A stretch of DNA of 35,339 nucleotides from Anaerolineales bacterium (GTDB lineage: Bacteria; Chloroflexota; Anaerolineae; 4572-78; NAK82): positions 1 to 35,339 of the forward strand of contig JAHELX010000006.1 of the NCBI GenBank assembly GCA_024643945.1. The letters are read 5' to 3'. The translations under genes and the position numbers were made by a program. Below are positions 34,593-35,339 of the stretch, piece after piece. The notes under the pieces are model-generated. The model ran no database searches. It had not been told where the DNA came from and worked only from the letters and a program-made list of their open reading frames with translations. Each line of letters opens with the position of its first letter. Positions within the stretch are counted from its first letter, which is position 1.

Positions 34593-34655
34593 GCGCAGTA
34601 CACGGAGGTTAACATTGCGGGGTTGATTCCATTCAAGAGGGTGACTCAACCAGAC

Positions 34656-35021
34656 CTATCCTGCTGTGGTGATGGCTCGTAGGACGAGTCCTACTGTCAC
34701 CAGGGTTGTCACACCATATATCAACATCTCGGTCCGCCCTTCGCGGCCTCTTGTATATACATAAACAGCCGGTATTGCCAGTCCACTGACCAGGCCGTAA
34801 AGGATGTGAATACCCCGTGCCGGTCGGAGGCCGCTATACCAAAGGAAAGCTCCCAATCCACCCTGGGCTAAGATGAGAAGTTCGGCGATGACCAGCGCAC
34901 CCCAATAGCTTGGGCCCACCCCTTGGCGCCGCGCGAAGCGTACCAGCCCCCAAAGGGCCAGAAAGGCGAAGTAAAAAAGCGCGGTGTTCGCCAGTTGACC
35001 GTGGATCTGAGCAAGTGACAT
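34656..35021 (-). CDS. Small four-helix membrane protein, unknown function
   Basis: This 121-aa protein has four hydrophobic helices: around residues 10-27 (ANTALFYFAFLALWGLV), 39-62 (WGALVIAELLILAQGGLGAFLWY), 70-90 (GIHILYGLVSGLAIPAVYVYT) and 98-117 (MLIYGVTTLVTVGLVLRAIT). His7 and His72 near the membrane faces could be metal or haem ligands, but no family can be named with confidence. AAAGG lies about 10 nt before the ATG. It has its own strong promoter at 35086-35115, divergent from the phosphoribosyltransferase gene. The cyclase gene follows in the same direction after about 145 nt and has its own promoter. Confidence 0.8.
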   Translation of the reverse strand: MSLAQIHGQLANTALFYFAFLALWGLVRFARRQGVGPSYWGALVIAELLILAQGGLGAFLWYSGLRPARGIHILYGLVSGLAIPAVYVYTRGREGRTEMLIYGVTTLVTVGLVLRAITTAG

Positions 35022-35085
35022 ATTGGTTTGCCTTTCTTTCTAATACTCCCATACAGCTTTGGGGTTGTTGTCTACCTTTGGCCGA

Positions 35086-35115
35086 ATAATACACTTGCAT
35101 AGGTATTATTGTCAA
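35086..35115 (-). promoter_or_regulatory. Promoter of the small membrane protein gene
   Basis: On the minus strand TTGACA (35110-35115) is followed after 18 bp by TATTAT (35086-35091). The leader would be about 57 nt. Confidence 0.65.
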
Positions 35116-35166
35116 GATTCTCGCCATAGGGCGTCGTACGTCAGGTGCAACTACCAGGTTGCTAAT

Positions 35167-35194
35167 TTGCCAACAATTGCAGATCGAGTATAGT
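35167..35194 (+). promoter_or_regulatory. Possible promoter of the phosphoribosyltransferase gene
   Basis: TTGCCA (35167-35172) and TATAGT (35189-35194) are 16 bp apart, about 50 nt before the next start codon. Confidence 0.45.
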
Positions 35195-35250
35195 CTGGGA
35201 CAGATTGTCATCTGCGGCGGTGCGCTGCTCTTGGGCGGGAGCAATAGGGT

Positions 35251-35339
35251 ATGGAAAAGATATATCTTTCATGGGATGACGTGTGTCGGCTCATTGATCG
35301 TATTGTCTCACGTGTCGATGGTCATTTCGACGCGCTGGT
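35251..35339 (+). CDS. Probable purine phosphoribosyltransferase, N-terminal fragment
   Basis: Only 29 complete codons are in the window, beginning MEKIYLSWDDVCRLIDRIVS and continuing RVDGHFDAL. The YLSWDDVxxLI opening is typical of type I phosphoribosyltransferases of the xanthine/hypoxanthine (Gpt-like) group, which would salvage purines with PRPP. The PRPP-binding motif lies beyond the edge, so the assignment rests on the N-terminus alone. The start has only a weak GGGA/AGGG upstream. Confidence 0.5.
   Translation, partial: MEKIYLSWDDVCRLIDRIVSRVDGHFDAL

Overview
The window looks like a piece of a chromosome from an uncultured or little-studied Chloroflexota bacterium, probably of the Anaerolineae/Caldilineae kind. 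This is an inference from gene content: very large GAF-rich hybrid kinases, a cyclase-ATPase-TPR giant, PHP-AlbA fusions, and a yqeY-pgpH-ybeY-dgkA block. No rRNA, tRNA or CRISPR array was seen. Coding is dense and mostly in long co-directional runs. Sigma-70-type promoters (TTGACA/TATAAT-like, 16-18 bp spacers) are easy to see.

Region 1 (1-5190) begins with the tail of a polyprenyl synthetase. It continues with an accessory set of small enzymes mostly on the minus strand: a CzcO-like flavin monooxygenase, a conserved hypothetical, a GNAT acetyltransferase, a membrane protein, a SnoaL-like protein and an ABM-like dimeric-barrel protein. A YciI-like protein lies on the plus strand. Region 2 (5190-13466, minus) is a probable signalling operon. 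Its order is an AhpD/CMD-like protein, a 1494-aa GAF/PAS hybrid histidine kinase with two receivers and an Hpt domain, a receiver-kinase, and a receiver-thioredoxin-fold-thioredoxin-reductase-like fusion that lacks the reductase CxxC. Region 3 (13467-16717) holds MITE-like palindromes, a second SnoaL-like gene and a STAND ATPase with a C-terminal helix-turn-helix.

The most interesting signal joins these regions. Three nearly identical promoter arrays (2427-2487, 5125-5185, 14366-14426; minus strand) each carry three AAARTGAGCA-type boxes spaced exactly 11 and 23 bp apart, with an invariant TTTTTGATCTGG between boxes 2 and 3. Exactly 11 bp after box 3 comes a -10-like TAAACT/TAAGAT. They precede the conserved hypothetical plus monooxygenase, the ABM/SnoaL/membrane/GNAT run, and the second SnoaL gene. 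This looks like a small regulon with a class-II-type activator. The adjacent STAND-HTH protein is a natural but unproven MalT-like candidate regulator.

Region 4 (16718-22260) contains a HisG, a coiled-coil GAF protein, an Hsp20, a Lon protease and a receiver protein whose start codon overlaps the lon stop. After an 846-bp gene-poor stretch, region 5 (23107-29934, plus) has a PHP-AlbA_2 protein, a MogA/MoaB-type protein, a free-standing LON N-domain protein, and a yqeY-pgpH-ybeY-dgkA operon behind a consensus promoter. Region 6 (29935-35339) is dominated by a 1461-aa soluble-adenylyl-cyclase-like protein on the minus strand. A small membrane protein and the start of a probable phosphoribosyltransferase follow.
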